Assembly (NCBI RefSeq): GCF_900103825.1 | Contig: NZ_FNIF01000009.1 | Location: 118,419-182,418, forward strand | Length of the DNA: 64,000 nucleotides | Reading direction: 5' to 3' | DNA from: Paenibacillus sp. yr247 | GTDB lineage: Bacteria; Bacillota; Bacilli; Paenibacillales; NBRC-103111 | Shown here: one piece after another, positions 42,550-51,792 of the stretch | How the letters are laid out: each line of letters opens with the position of its first letter | Numbering within the stretch: the stretch's first letter is position 1 | Position numbers and translations under genes: made by a program | Notes under the pieces: model-generated | Databases searched by the model: none | What the model was told of the DNA's origin: nothing | Seen by the model: only the letters and a program-made list of their open reading frames with translations

Positions 42550-44322
42550 TTGAAAACGCTTACAAAATATAGAGTGTTTCTAACTGAATTTACTATTTTT
42601 CAGAAGCTTGTTGCTACGTTCTTACTAGCTTTGATTCCTATTCTCGTTATTAGCTTCATGATGAATATTTCGAGTGAAGCTACGATTCGTAAAGATATCT
42701 CGACATCCATGAATTCGCGCGTCCATTTTTATTTAAGTACATTTGAGACTGACTTGGAGAGGATCATCCGCATGAAACAGCGGTACATGGTCGACGAGGA
42801 TGTTCAGAATCTGATAATGTTTCACCAAATTCTTCCTTTCAGTGAGCAAAGGACGAGTATGATCACGATTCAAGAAAAGCTTAGACAGTTTCGCGATTCC
42901 AGCTTATTCGTGCAAGAACTGAAGTTGTTTATACCGGAGTTGAATTTGAACATCCAGGATGAGATAATCGACCGCAGTCTGCCTTCGGATGAGATTGCCG
43001 TATTGGAGCAACTGCGTAGCAAGAATGGAACTGTCGCACCGGTAAACAATGAATTGATTCTGGGAGACAGCTATCCCAAGTATATGTTGAACGACCACCC
43101 TCCAGATGCGTGGCTGGAGGTTGTTCTTTCGACCAAAAACATGGAGTCCTCTTTAAAACAAATTTCACAATACAATGACGGGGAAGCGATCATTTTTGAT
43201 AACAGCGGCAATTGGTCGCTGGGTGTTCCTCCAGAGCAAGGAATCAAGGCAAAGGAAATGCTGGGCTTGCTTCAAAGGAATGCCGCACCTGGACAGAAAA
43301 GCGGAGTCGGGCGTTTCGAGCTCAACAAGACATCCTATTATTTTGCTTATGAATACTCAGAATTATTGAATGGTACCCTGATGGTGTACGTGCCAGAGTC
43401 CCAAGTGCTGGGTCCGCTGGATTGGTACAAGCGCGTATTTTGGATTCTGGCGGTGACCTCTACGGGGGTTATCTTATTTTTCTCGCTTTGGATCTACCGA
43501 CTTATTCACCAACCGATGTACCGACTGACGAGTGCATTCCGGAGACTTGAGAAAGGGGAATTTCAACTAGTACTTTCGTATAAGAGAAAGGACGAGTTCC
43601 GATACTTGTATGAGCAATTTAACAATATGACACAACGGTTGAAGCAACTGATCCAAGACGTGTACGAGCAAGAACTGCGCTCGAATCGAGCGGAGTTGAA
43701 GCAATTGCAGTCCCAGATCAATCCCCATTTCCTATACAATATTTTCTTCTTATTGAACCGGATTTTGCAATTTGAGGACATCGATAACGCTAAAGCAATT
43801 ACCCGTCATCTCGGGTCCTATTTCCGCTATATTACACGCAATTCCAAGGATGAAGTGGCTTTGGAGCAGGAGATGGAGCATATCCGCTACTATATTTCCA
43901 TACAGACGATTCGTTTCGGGCGGAGGCTGCATGTCGAATTGGACGATTTGCCGAAGGAAGCAAGTCAGCTCTTAGTGCCTAAATTAATTTTACAGCCGAT
44001 TGTGGAAAATGCATTTGAATATGGCTTGGAGGAACATGCGGAGCAAGGCATTTTGCATATTCGTTGTTTGATAAAAGAAGAGGCTTTCGAAATTCACATT
44101 GAGGAGAATGGTAAAGGCTTGACGGGCGATGAGCTGGCTGCATTGAGCGAACGATTGAATTCTACAGAGATAGGGATGGAGACCACAGGGATCATCAATG
44201 TGCACCGGAGATTGCAGCTAAGCTTTGGCAAGCTGTTTGGCCTGCATGTCACTCGCAGCGCGCTGGGCGGTGTGTTAGTTACGGTTCGCGTCCCTCTTCA
44301 TCCATCTAATAGGGAGGCATAA
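42550..44322 (+). CDS. YesM-type sensor histidine kinase
   Basis: 590 residues from TTG 42550 with AAGGAGA upstream; the frame is open to 42403 but without a ribosome site. Two membrane helices (LVATFLLALIPILVISFMM near 20 and VFWILAVTSTGVILFFSLWI near 297) bracket an extracellular sensor domain. HAMP follows, then the His_kinase box SQINPHFLYNIFFLLNRI with the phosphorylated His and a HATPase domain (PIVENAFEYGLEEH, GKGLTGDE). Pairs with the response regulator 8 bases downstream to control the sugar operon after it. Confidence 0.94.
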   Translation: MKTLTKYRVFLTEFTIFQKLVATFLLALIPILVISFMMNISSEATIRKDISTSMNSRVHFYLSTFETDLERIIRMKQRYMVDEDVQNLIMFHQILPFSEQRTSMITIQEKLRQFRDSSLFVQELKLFIPELNLNIQDEIIDRSLPSDEIAVLEQLRSKNGTVAPVNNELILGDSYPKYMLNDHPPDAWLEVVLSTKNMESSLKQISQYNDGEAIIFDNSGNWSLGVPPEQGIKAKEMLGLLQRNAAPGQKSGVGRFELNKTSYYFAYEYSELLNGTLMVYVPESQVLGPLDWYKRVFWILAVTSTGVILFFSLWIYRLIHQPMYRLTSAFRRLEKGEFQLVLSYKRKDEFRYLYEQFNNMTQRLKQLIQDVYEQELRSNRAELKQLQSQINPHFLYNIFFLLNRILQFEDIDNAKAITRHLGSYFRYITRNSKDEVALEQEMEHIRYYISIQTIRFGRRLHVELDDLPKEASQLLVPKLILQPIVENAFEYGLEEHAEQGILHIRCLIKEEAFEIHIEENGKGLTGDELAALSERLNSTEIGMETTGIINVHRRLQLSFGKLFGLHVTRSALGGVLVTVRVPLHPSNREA

Positions 44323-44330
44323 GGAAAACT

Positions 44331-46007
44331 ATGTATCGTTTACTGATTGTGGACAATGAAGAATACGTCGTTGATGGGCTAGTAGAACTATTTCGCCATG
44401 AGAAAGAGCTAGATCTGGAAGTGCTGGGTGCTTATTCTTCATCCGAAGGGCTCAAGTGTCTGATGAGTACCAAGATTGACATCGTGATCACCGATATCCG
44501 TATGCCAGGTATGAGCGGGTTGGAACTGCAGAAAGTGATTGTCAGCCGTTGGCCGCGCTGCAAGGTCATTTTTCTGTCTGGTTATGATGATTTTAATTAT
44601 GCTCAGGAAGCGATGCGAGTAGGCTCTTCCAACTACATCTTAAAGACGGAAGGAGACGAGGTCATCGTTGAAGCTGTCCGGCAGGCAACGCTACAACTGC
44701 AATCCGATACGGAAACGCAAAATATTATCATGCAGGCTAAACAAAAAATTCAGCAAGCGGCGGATGCGTTAAGACGCGAATATTTCAGCAATCTTATACT
44801 GGGGGATAGCTATGCCTACCGTACGATGGAGAAGCAGTTCTCGGATCTTTGTATCCCTTTGTCGGCTAAGAAGCCAGTTTTTGTCGCTGTTGTCCGAATA
44901 GATGAATGGAGCCGAGATTTCAGCTTCTACGATAAATCACTGCTGCAATATGGCGTACAAAATATCGCGCAGGAACATTTGGATTTATCTACGATTCACT
45001 CATCATTTGTATACGAGAGATCCAAAATGATCTGGCTGATCCAGCCTAAATCGGATGATTGGCATCCGCATCAAGTTGTTCACGACCACCTATGGCGGAT
45101 GACGCAACATTTCATTTACGGTTCGTTTGAGAGTATCCAATCGACGTGTGTTGATTTGCTGCACTTGCCGATTTCTGTAACCATTAGCCGGGAAGCCGTA
45201 GCATGGATGGATTTACGATCGGCGTATGAGAAGCTGAGCCATTATTTTGAGTTTGGCATGAAGAAGCAGCTTCTCATCGTTGAAGCGGATAATGCCGTGG
45301 CCTCAGGGGGCGCAGCTGTGGAACGCATCCATACCCAAGAGGTGCTGAAGCAGTACGAACTGCTTAATTATTATTTGGAAAATAATGAAGGTACGGAATT
45401 TTTCAGTATTCTTCAAATGTTAATGGAGACCGGGCACAAAGCATCCTCCTCTTCAAATTCGGTCATGGCCTTGCAAATCGCAAGCACGGTATCCTCAATT
45501 ATGCTCAGCTTTATGGAAAATCTGTCGCTCAAAGAAGAGCCTAAGTCCTATGTTACCGATATCCAAAATCTGCTAAGGCCGGAATCGTTGGCAAACTGGA
45601 AACAAACCGAAATGCAGCTTTTCCATTTGGCCGAAGTGTTGTTCGAACACAAATCTGCGGCCACTGCTAACGGAGAGGAAGAAATTGTTTACCAAGTTAA
45701 TCACTACATTCAGCGCAACTTAGGAGGAGACTTGACACTCAAGACGATTGCACAAGAGATAGGACATAATCCATCTTACTTGTCGCGTTTGTATAAACAA
45801 AAGGCCGGCCAGGGCTTGTCCGAAACGATTTTGGACGCCAGGCTGAATCGGGCGAAGGAGCTATTGATTCAACCGCAATATAAAATAAATGACGTTTCGA
45901 AAATGGTAGGTTTTCTTTCGGAGCATTATTTTTACCGTTTCTTTAAAAGGGCGACAAGACTTACCCCGCAGGAGTTCCGTGAACTAGAAGTAAATAGAAG
46001 GCAGTAA
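44331..46007 (+). CDS. YesN-type response regulator with AraC DNA-binding domain
   Basis: 558 residues. N-terminal receiver (LLIVDNEEYVVDGLVELF, phospho-Asp in IVITDIRMPGMSG, KVIFLSGYDDFNYAQEA, then YILKTEGDE where the usual KP is replaced by KT). A long middle region, then a C-terminal double helix-turn-helix (LKTIAQEIGHNPSYLSRLYK, VSKMVGFLSEHYFYRFFKRA). Normal size for the family; probably activates the transporter genes that follow. Confidence 0.94.
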   Translation: MYRLLIVDNEEYVVDGLVELFRHEKELDLEVLGAYSSSEGLKCLMSTKIDIVITDIRMPGMSGLELQKVIVSRWPRCKVIFLSGYDDFNYAQEAMRVGSSNYILKTEGDEVIVEAVRQATLQLQSDTETQNIIMQAKQKIQQAADALRREYFSNLILGDSYAYRTMEKQFSDLCIPLSAKKPVFVAVVRIDEWSRDFSFYDKSLLQYGVQNIAQEHLDLSTIHSSFVYERSKMIWLIQPKSDDWHPHQVVHDHLWRMTQHFIYGSFESIQSTCVDLLHLPISVTISREAVAWMDLRSAYEKLSHYFEFGMKKQLLIVEADNAVASGGAAVERIHTQEVLKQYELLNYYLENNEGTEFFSILQMLMETGHKASSSSNSVMALQIASTVSSIMLSFMENLSLKEEPKSYVTDIQNLLRPESLANWKQTEMQLFHLAEVLFEHKSAATANGEEEIVYQVNHYIQRNLGGDLTLKTIAQEIGHNPSYLSRLYKQKAGQGLSETILDARLNRAKELLIQPQYKINDVSKMVGFLSEHYFYRFFKRATRLTPQEFRELEVNRRQ

Positions 46008-46144
46008 AAACAGTAAACAGATTGAAGTAGATATCAGCATGCCTTCCATCCTAGAATAAAGGTAAGAGAGAGGCCGGCTCTCCTGGCAAATGAATTATTT
46101 CCCGTTTCCCATTAACAGTGAAATACACAGGAGGTCTGAAATTT

Positions 46145-47842
46145 ATGAAGAAAATGCGTATGACGACAATTGCATGCTCAGTACTAGTACTCTCAGGCTT
46201 GTTAGCGGGCTGCAGTAAGTCACCTGCAATTTCCAGCACGAGCAAGCCTAGTACGGATAACGTTGCGACGACAACGACCACACCAGTCGGGGACAAAAAG
46301 GCAGATCCTGTGAAAGTTGATTGGTATGTCGATCTTTCCTGGTGGAAATATCAAGGCGATTTAGGCAAAGATGAATTTTCTAAACTTATTAGAGATAAGT
46401 TCGGTTTAGACATTAACTTCATCACACCGGCAGCTGACGACGGGCAGAAAATGGCCGCTATGATTGCATCCAATACGCTTCCCGATATTATTACATATGA
46501 AGGCTGGAAGGATGATCCGGGTTACAAGTTGTTCAAAAGCGGTTCTCTCGCGTCAATGGATCAATTGATCGAGAAGTACACGCCAGAGTTCAAAGACAAG
46601 GTCTACAAGGACGTGGCCGATTGGTATCGGCAAAGTGACGGACATTTCTATGGTTTGCCAAATTATGCTTACTCCAAGTTCGAAATGAAGCCGGGAGAGA
46701 AGCTTGAGCCGAACAGCGGCTTTACGCTGCGCAAAGATATTTTGGAGAAATTAGGAAACCCGGATATCTCCACAGCAGACAAATTTATGAATGTCCTTGA
46801 ACGAGTCAAAAACGAAGTGAAAACGTACGATGGCAAGCCTCTCATTCCGCTGCAATTGTATGAGTTTACGGATAAAGGTTCAGGCTCGATTAACTGGCTG
46901 CAACAATATTTCTCCACTCCTTTTGAAGATAAGAATGGCAATTTTTTAGATGTCCGCTTTCAAGAGAACTACTATGCAGGAATTAAATTTCTGAACGAAG
47001 CGTACCGCAAGGGCCTAATCTCGCAAGATAACTTTACGGATAAGCGCGATCAGATCAACGAGAAGGTAGCCAGCGGTAAAGTATTCGCTATGCTTACAGC
47101 TAATCAGGATTTCGATGCTCAATACCGTACATTGTATAGAGCGGATAATAAGGCGCAATATCAAGCGTTCGCTCTTCGCAATAATAAAGGCGAGGAACTG
47201 TATCTCCAGGATCTACGGGGCTATGGCTGGCTGTTAACTTCCGTTAACAAAAATACGAAGTATGCCGACCGTATCACGAAATTAATCGCATTCCTGAACA
47301 GCAAAGAAGGCCAATACATGACTGAATTCGGCTTCGAAGGCAAGACGTATACGAAGAGCGCGGACGGCACTTTCCAGAAGACAGAGGAATTTGATAAAGG
47401 TCTTGCATCTGGCGAATCGGCGAAGAAATATGGAGTTGGCATGGGAATCGGCTTTAACCTCCAGCAGGATTGGTTGACTGTGAAAGATATGTATGCCAAG
47501 CCTACAAAGCCTGAAGATATTTATATGCAAGATATCAAAAAGCCTTTATTGCCATTCAGTTATGATTTCAATGCGGCAAATCCGAAGTTCGATCCGGAGA
47601 ATGTGAAATATAACGAGATGACGGATCTGAAGAACAAGCTAGATCTGTTGTGGGGTCGTTTGCTGCCTAAGATGATTCTAGCGGATTCTGAAGCAAAAAG
47701 CCGTCAAGCTTATGATGATGCTATTGCTAAGATGAAAGATGCCGGTTGGGATAAACTGAATACGTTTAACCAAGAGATGTACCAAGCGACGAAAAAACGT
47801 CTGGGCACTGAGTATGGTTGGCCTGGAAATGCGAAGAAATAG
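46145..47842 (+). CDS. extracellular sugar-binding lipoprotein (ABC uptake system 1)
   Basis: 565 residues from ATG 46145 with CAGGAGG upstream. Lipoprotein signal with the lipobox LLAGC (Cys23). The mature part has the family-1 binding protein layout (KVDWYVDLSWWKYQGDLGKD, LPDIITYEGW, FYGLPNYAYSKF, LRGYGWLLTSVNKNT, DRITKLIAFLNSKEGQYM). Members of this large Paenibacillus group bind oligosaccharides. Followed by two permeases; no ATPase is encoded here, so a shared MsmX-like ATPase is expected. Confidence 0.92.
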   Translation: MKKMRMTTIACSVLVLSGLLAGCSKSPAISSTSKPSTDNVATTTTTPVGDKKADPVKVDWYVDLSWWKYQGDLGKDEFSKLIRDKFGLDINFITPAADDGQKMAAMIASNTLPDIITYEGWKDDPGYKLFKSGSLASMDQLIEKYTPEFKDKVYKDVADWYRQSDGHFYGLPNYAYSKFEMKPGEKLEPNSGFTLRKDILEKLGNPDISTADKFMNVLERVKNEVKTYDGKPLIPLQLYEFTDKGSGSINWLQQYFSTPFEDKNGNFLDVRFQENYYAGIKFLNEAYRKGLISQDNFTDKRDQINEKVASGKVFAMLTANQDFDAQYRTLYRADNKAQYQAFALRNNKGEELYLQDLRGYGWLLTSVNKNTKYADRITKLIAFLNSKEGQYMTEFGFEGKTYTKSADGTFQKTEEFDKGLASGESAKKYGVGMGIGFNLQQDWLTVKDMYAKPTKPEDIYMQDIKKPLLPFSYDFNAANPKFDPENVKYNEMTDLKNKLDLLWGRLLPKMILADSEAKSRQAYDDAIAKMKDAGWDKLNTFNQEMYQATKKRLGTEYGWPGNAKK

Positions 47843-47854
47843 ATATTAGATGAT

Positions 47855-47901
47855 AAAGCAAGGCATGCAGTTGCTGCTTCAGCTGCTGAGTGCCTTGCTT
47901 T
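47855..47901 (+). terminator. hairpin between binding protein and permease genes
   Basis: AAAGCAAGGCA (47855-47865) pairs perfectly with TGCCTTGCTTT (47891-47901). Such hairpins stabilise the upstream message and lower permease expression relative to the binding protein. Confidence 0.75.
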
Positions 47902-47923
47902 GAGGATGAGAGGAGGGGAAACC

Positions 47924-48859
47924 ATGAGGTTGCAAAGAGCAGGAATTGTCGCGCGATTGTTGTCCCAGTGGCAAATTCAAGCCATGGCTTGGTGCGGCAT
48001 TATCTTCATTCTTGTATTTGCTTATATCCCTATGGTCGGAATTGTGATGGCGTTTAAGGATATGGATCATTCATTTAGCGTTATACACGACCTTATCCAT
48101 GCCCCTTGGGTTGGATTAACCTTTTTTAAAGAATTTTTCCACGATGATCGATTTGCTGACATTTTGAAGAACACCGTAGGTCTTAACTTGCTTCAACTGC
48201 TCATCAATTTTCCAGCGCCAATTATTTTTGCCATTATGATCAGTGAAGTATTCCATACCAAGCTGAAAAAGTTTGTGCAATCGCTTTCTTACTTACCGCA
48301 TTTTCTATCGTGGATCGTGTTTGGCGGTATTATTATCACGTTAGTTTCGCAAGATAGCGGAGTCGTAAATCCGCTCCTAATAAAGCTTGGATTTCTTCAT
48401 AAGCCATTCGATTTTCTGGGCGACCCGAACCATATTTGGGGGTTAATTATTGTGACTTCGCTTCTGAAAGGTCTAGGATGGGGCTCGATCATTTATTTGG
48501 CAGCTATTACATCGATTGATACGACCCTATTTGAGGCAGCGACAATCGATGGGGCGGGGCGATTTAACAAAATTTGGAATGTCACGCTCCCGTCTATTTC
48601 GGGAACGATTCTAATCTTCTTCCTTTTATCCATTGGCAACCTGTTAAATTCGTCCTTCGATCAAATCTGGATTTTTCAATCTCCTTTGAATTTGGAAAGA
48701 AGTGAAGTCATTGACACCTTCGTTTATCGCGTTGGCATTAAGGAAATGAGGTTCTCCTATACGACTGCGGTCGGTGTCTTCAAATCGCTAATTGCCTTGT
48801 TGCTGCTAATTTCCGGTCATTACACAAGCAAGAAAATCGCAGGCCGAGGCCTTTTCTAA
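47924..48859 (+). CDS. sugar ABC transporter permease (LplB type)
   Basis: 311 residues from ATG 47924 after GAGAGGAGGGG. Six membrane helices, opening with MAWCGIIFILVFAYIPMVGI. The EAA loop that docks the ATPase is seen in FEAATIDGAGRFNKIWNVTL. YKDMDHS-type start FKDMDHSFSV and the ending HYTSKKIAGRGLF are typical of LplB. Partner of the next gene, 6 bases downstream. Confidence 0.94.
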   Translation: MRLQRAGIVARLLSQWQIQAMAWCGIIFILVFAYIPMVGIVMAFKDMDHSFSVIHDLIHAPWVGLTFFKEFFHDDRFADILKNTVGLNLLQLLINFPAPIIFAIMISEVFHTKLKKFVQSLSYLPHFLSWIVFGGIIITLVSQDSGVVNPLLIKLGFLHKPFDFLGDPNHIWGLIIVTSLLKGLGWGSIIYLAAITSIDTTLFEAATIDGAGRFNKIWNVTLPSISGTILIFFLLSIGNLLNSSFDQIWIFQSPLNLERSEVIDTFVYRVGIKEMRFSYTTAVGVFKSLIALLLLISGHYTSKKIAGRGLF

Positions 48860-48865
48860 GGAGAG

Positions 48866-49750
48866 ATGTTCATGGTAGGCGCCAAGCGCTGGGACCTGTT
48901 CACCATTGTGAATTATTCATTGTTAACTTTATTTTGCTTGCTGACCTTATACCCCATCATTTATGTAATAGCCGGCTCCTTCAACGATGGGAATGATTAC
49001 ATGAGAGGAGGCGTTTATTTCTTTCCAAGACAATTCAGCTTGGCCAGCTATATGATCGTTTTCCGCGATGACCGCCTCATCTCCAGCATCATCGTCTCGC
49101 TTTTGCGTACGGGTATTGGCACGATAACCAGCATTTTGTTTACAGCTATGGTTGCATATGCGATGTCCCGTAAATATTTAATCGGTCGAAATGGATATTA
49201 TTGGATCCATCTTATTACGCTCTTTTTCAATGGAGGTTTGATTCCCTATTTCATTCTGTTGAAATATTTGAACCTCCTAGACTCTTTCTGGGTGTTTATC
49301 ATTCCTAGCGTGTTCTCCGTGTTCAACATGATTATTTTCCAAGGTTTTTTTCGAGAGATTCCAGAAGACATTCACGAATCTGCAACGATGGACGGAGCCG
49401 GCGATTTTCGCATATTCTGGGCGCTATTCATTCCATTGTCAACGCCGATATTAGCAACTGTAGGCTTATGGAATGCGGTTTGGCATTGGAATTCGTTCTT
49501 TGATGCGATGCTCTTTACGAACAGCCAGAAGCTGATGCCGCTCCAACTGTATCTCATGAAATTGATCAAAGAGGCCGACGTACTGACAGCCAGTTCTCCG
49601 TTCGTTCCGCCTCAAATTAAAAAGCAGTTCAGTGTCCAAACGGTGCGGATGGCCGCTATTATGATCAGCACACTGCCGATTCTTGGTCTGTATCCGTTTA
49701 TGCAGCGTTATTTTGTGACAGGTATTATGGTCGGCTCACTTAAGGGGTAG
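48866..49750 (+). CDS. sugar ABC transporter permease (YtcP/LplC type)
   Basis: 294 residues. Membrane helices from TIVNYSLLTLFCLLTLYPII on; FNDGNDYMRGGVYFFPRQFS after the first helix is the usual periplasmic loop; EAA loop in HESATMDGAGDFRIFWALFI; ending RYFVTGIMVGSLKG as in the family. Forms the channel with the preceding permease. Confidence 0.94.
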   Translation: MFMVGAKRWDLFTIVNYSLLTLFCLLTLYPIIYVIAGSFNDGNDYMRGGVYFFPRQFSLASYMIVFRDDRLISSIIVSLLRTGIGTITSILFTAMVAYAMSRKYLIGRNGYYWIHLITLFFNGGLIPYFILLKYLNLLDSFWVFIIPSVFSVFNMIIFQGFFREIPEDIHESATMDGAGDFRIFWALFIPLSTPILATVGLWNAVWHWNSFFDAMLFTNSQKLMPLQLYLMKLIKEADVLTASSPFVPPQIKKQFSVQTVRMAAIMISTLPILGLYPFMQRYFVTGIMVGSLKG

Positions 49751-49787
49751 GAAGTGTTAGGCGATCTATAACATGGGGGGAAATCTA

Positions 49788-51443
49788 ATGAAGGTGAAAT
49801 TACTTTATTTATGGTTCACATTGATCCTTATGTTTCTGTTTCTTGGCACAGAGTCCGTCTATGCGGCTATTAATTGGACGCCCAACACAGTCACGCAGAT
49901 TTATGACCCCTCCAGCGGCGGAGGCCAATATTATGCCTATGCGCCCACGGCAATCATTGACGGTTCAACTGAGCGCTATTGGACCTGTCATAATTCTACC
50001 TCTGGAGTGATTAAAGACAGTATTTGGTATACAGAACGAGTTAGCGGTAGTATCGTAACGAATCAAGAAGCCTATCATGCCAGTACAAATTCCGGTGATT
50101 GGGATAGCTATCACGTTTGCGATCCGACAGTTGTAGCTGGAACATTCAAGTATCAAAACACGAATTATGCCTATGCCTTGTTTTATACCGGCAACGATAT
50201 CAATGGAAGTACGCATAATCAAATTGGAGTTGCTTTTGCAAATCAACTGACCGGGCCATGGACCAGATATCCAGGGCCGATCATCAAGTTTACCAATACC
50301 AGTTACTGGGGTGTCGGCCAGCCGTCCGCAACAGCTGTATCTGGAGGCAGGGTACTGCTCTTTTTTACGAGGGGTATTTCTGACGCCGACACGCATGTGT
50401 ATAGATCGGATATCGATTTAAGCAACATGGATAATTCCCCGCCTTCAATAGATATGACAACGGTGCCATCTCCAACGGATTCTGTAACCAAAAAGCTTTC
50501 GGAGACTGGATTAAAGAGAACAGATGGGACTGCAGACTATTTGAACAATGTAGATATGGTTTATGATGGAAGTCGAGATCGTTTCTATGCAGTGAGGGAG
50601 CAGCATCCGTACCCTGCGGATTATCCTAATTATATTGGGAAAAACACGCAAATTATTAGTATGATAGGATCGGATGTTTGGAATGGAACAGGATCATGGA
50701 CCACGGAAGGAACGATCAATCCAGATCTAACAGGGATTACACGAAATCATAATGCGGGATTAGAAAGAAATGTATATGGGGGACTTCCCAATTCCAGTGC
50801 GCTAAGGGCAGTCTTTACGTCTAGCTGCTCCGGAACCGGTTGCAATGTTGCGGAATGGACGTATAAATTATGGGAAGTTAAGGGGACTCTTGTCAATGGA
50901 GCAGCCGATAATGTACTTCTATCCTCCGACGCAATCTATAGCGGGAACGCCTCGAATTGGGGCACTCCTCGTGGGAGCATTCAAGAATTGATGTATGATT
51001 CCGTCTATAATAAATACCTTATGCAGGGAGATTGGAATGAGTATGGAGTCCCGTACGGATTAAATATTGGTAAAATAACAGAAGCAAATGCTTTATATTG
51101 GCAAGCGTCATGGTCATCTTCCAAACAAATTAATTATTTTTCTGCTGCGGGTTCCTATCCCAATCAGCCTCAACCATATACCATGTGGAAGATTGAGTAT
51201 AAGCTTGGCTCCACGTGGACAACTTTAGCCTCTGGTCAGGGAGGGTGGATGAATTCGGGTATTTTTACTTGGGGCGGACAGGGGACTGCTCCGATTACAC
51301 TGGATGCGATCCGTGTAAAAATATATTCGGACGGCGTACATGATGTGGTCAGTCCTGACTTTCGTGGACGCGGCGGGTTGAGCAATCAAACGAATGATAC
51401 CGCAACAACGCCCAAAGCATCAGTCGCGCAGCTCTTGCAATAG
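49788..51443 (+). CDS. secreted beta-propeller glycosidase-like protein
   Basis: 551 residues from ATG 49788 (GGGGGGAAA upstream; ATG 49773 possible). Signal peptide KLLYLWFTLILMFLFLGTES with cleavage after VYA. The mature part has repeated blade-like stretches rich in Trp, Tyr and Asp (YWTCHNSTSGVIKDSIWYTE, SDTHV-type, DMVYDGSRDRFYAVREQHPY), which resemble five-bladed propeller hydrolases such as GH43. Catalytic residues cannot be assigned by eye. As the last gene of transporter operon 1 it probably releases the sugars that are imported. Confidence 0.65.
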   Translation: MKVKLLYLWFTLILMFLFLGTESVYAAINWTPNTVTQIYDPSSGGGQYYAYAPTAIIDGSTERYWTCHNSTSGVIKDSIWYTERVSGSIVTNQEAYHASTNSGDWDSYHVCDPTVVAGTFKYQNTNYAYALFYTGNDINGSTHNQIGVAFANQLTGPWTRYPGPIIKFTNTSYWGVGQPSATAVSGGRVLLFFTRGISDADTHVYRSDIDLSNMDNSPPSIDMTTVPSPTDSVTKKLSETGLKRTDGTADYLNNVDMVYDGSRDRFYAVREQHPYPADYPNYIGKNTQIISMIGSDVWNGTGSWTTEGTINPDLTGITRNHNAGLERNVYGGLPNSSALRAVFTSSCSGTGCNVAEWTYKLWEVKGTLVNGAADNVLLSSDAIYSGNASNWGTPRGSIQELMYDSVYNKYLMQGDWNEYGVPYGLNIGKITEANALYWQASWSSSKQINYFSAAGSYPNQPQPYTMWKIEYKLGSTWTTLASGQGGWMNSGIFTWGGQGTAPITLDAIRVKIYSDGVHDVVSPDFRGRGGLSNQTNDTATTPKASVAQLLQ

Positions 51444-51488
51444 AATTAGTAATCTCAAAATGAGCGCATGAAAACCAGTGCTAATAAA

Positions 51489-51538
51489 AACGACAAAACC
51501 GCCTAATGCACCATAATTCGGGCGGTTTTGTCGTTTTT
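51489..51538 (+). terminator. strong intrinsic terminator
   Basis: CGACAAAACCGCC (51491-51503) pairs perfectly over 13 bp with GGCGGTTTTGTCG (51521-51533), then TTTTT. It ends transporter operon 1. Confidence 0.92.
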
Positions 51539-51546
51539 GCGTGGCT

Positions 51547-51680
51547 CCACACTGAAATTCAAACCGAGCGAAGACATCGACCATAATGCTTGGATGACGG
51601 AATATGCAAACACTTTGGGCATCAACTTGAAGTATGCATTTTCTGCCAATGGAGACGGCGATCCAATGCTCAAAAATTGA
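51547..51680 (+). pseudogene. relic of a sugar-binding lipoprotein gene
   Basis: A 43-codon open stretch reads STLKFKPSEDIDHNAWMTEY, ANTLGINLKYAFSANGDGDP, MLKN and stops. This is the N-terminal phrase of LipO/LplA-type binding proteins (NAW-x-x-x-Y-x-x-x-LGI-x-L). There is no start, no signal peptide and nothing downstream, so it is a deletion remnant lying against the LacI promoter. Confidence 0.6.
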
Positions 51681-51686
51681 ACGTTT

Positions 51687-51768
51687 TTCGAAACGTTACA
51701 AAACTGCTGCCCCGCATTGACAGATATTGGATGGAGTTTTATAATAGCTTTATTCGAAACGTTTCACA
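51687..51768 (+). promoter_or_regulatory. sigma-A promoter with two LacI-type operators
   Basis: TTGACA (51717-51722), 17-bp spacer, TATAAT (51740-51745). Two near-identical sites flank it: TTCGAAACGTTACA (51687-51700) and TTCGAAACGTTTCACA (51753-51768). The second covers the likely start point and the first lies upstream of -35, so the LacI protein encoded at 51793 probably represses its own operon, possibly through a loop. Confidence 0.85.
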
Positions 51769-51792
51769 TTTTTTCAATTAGCAGGTGAAGTT

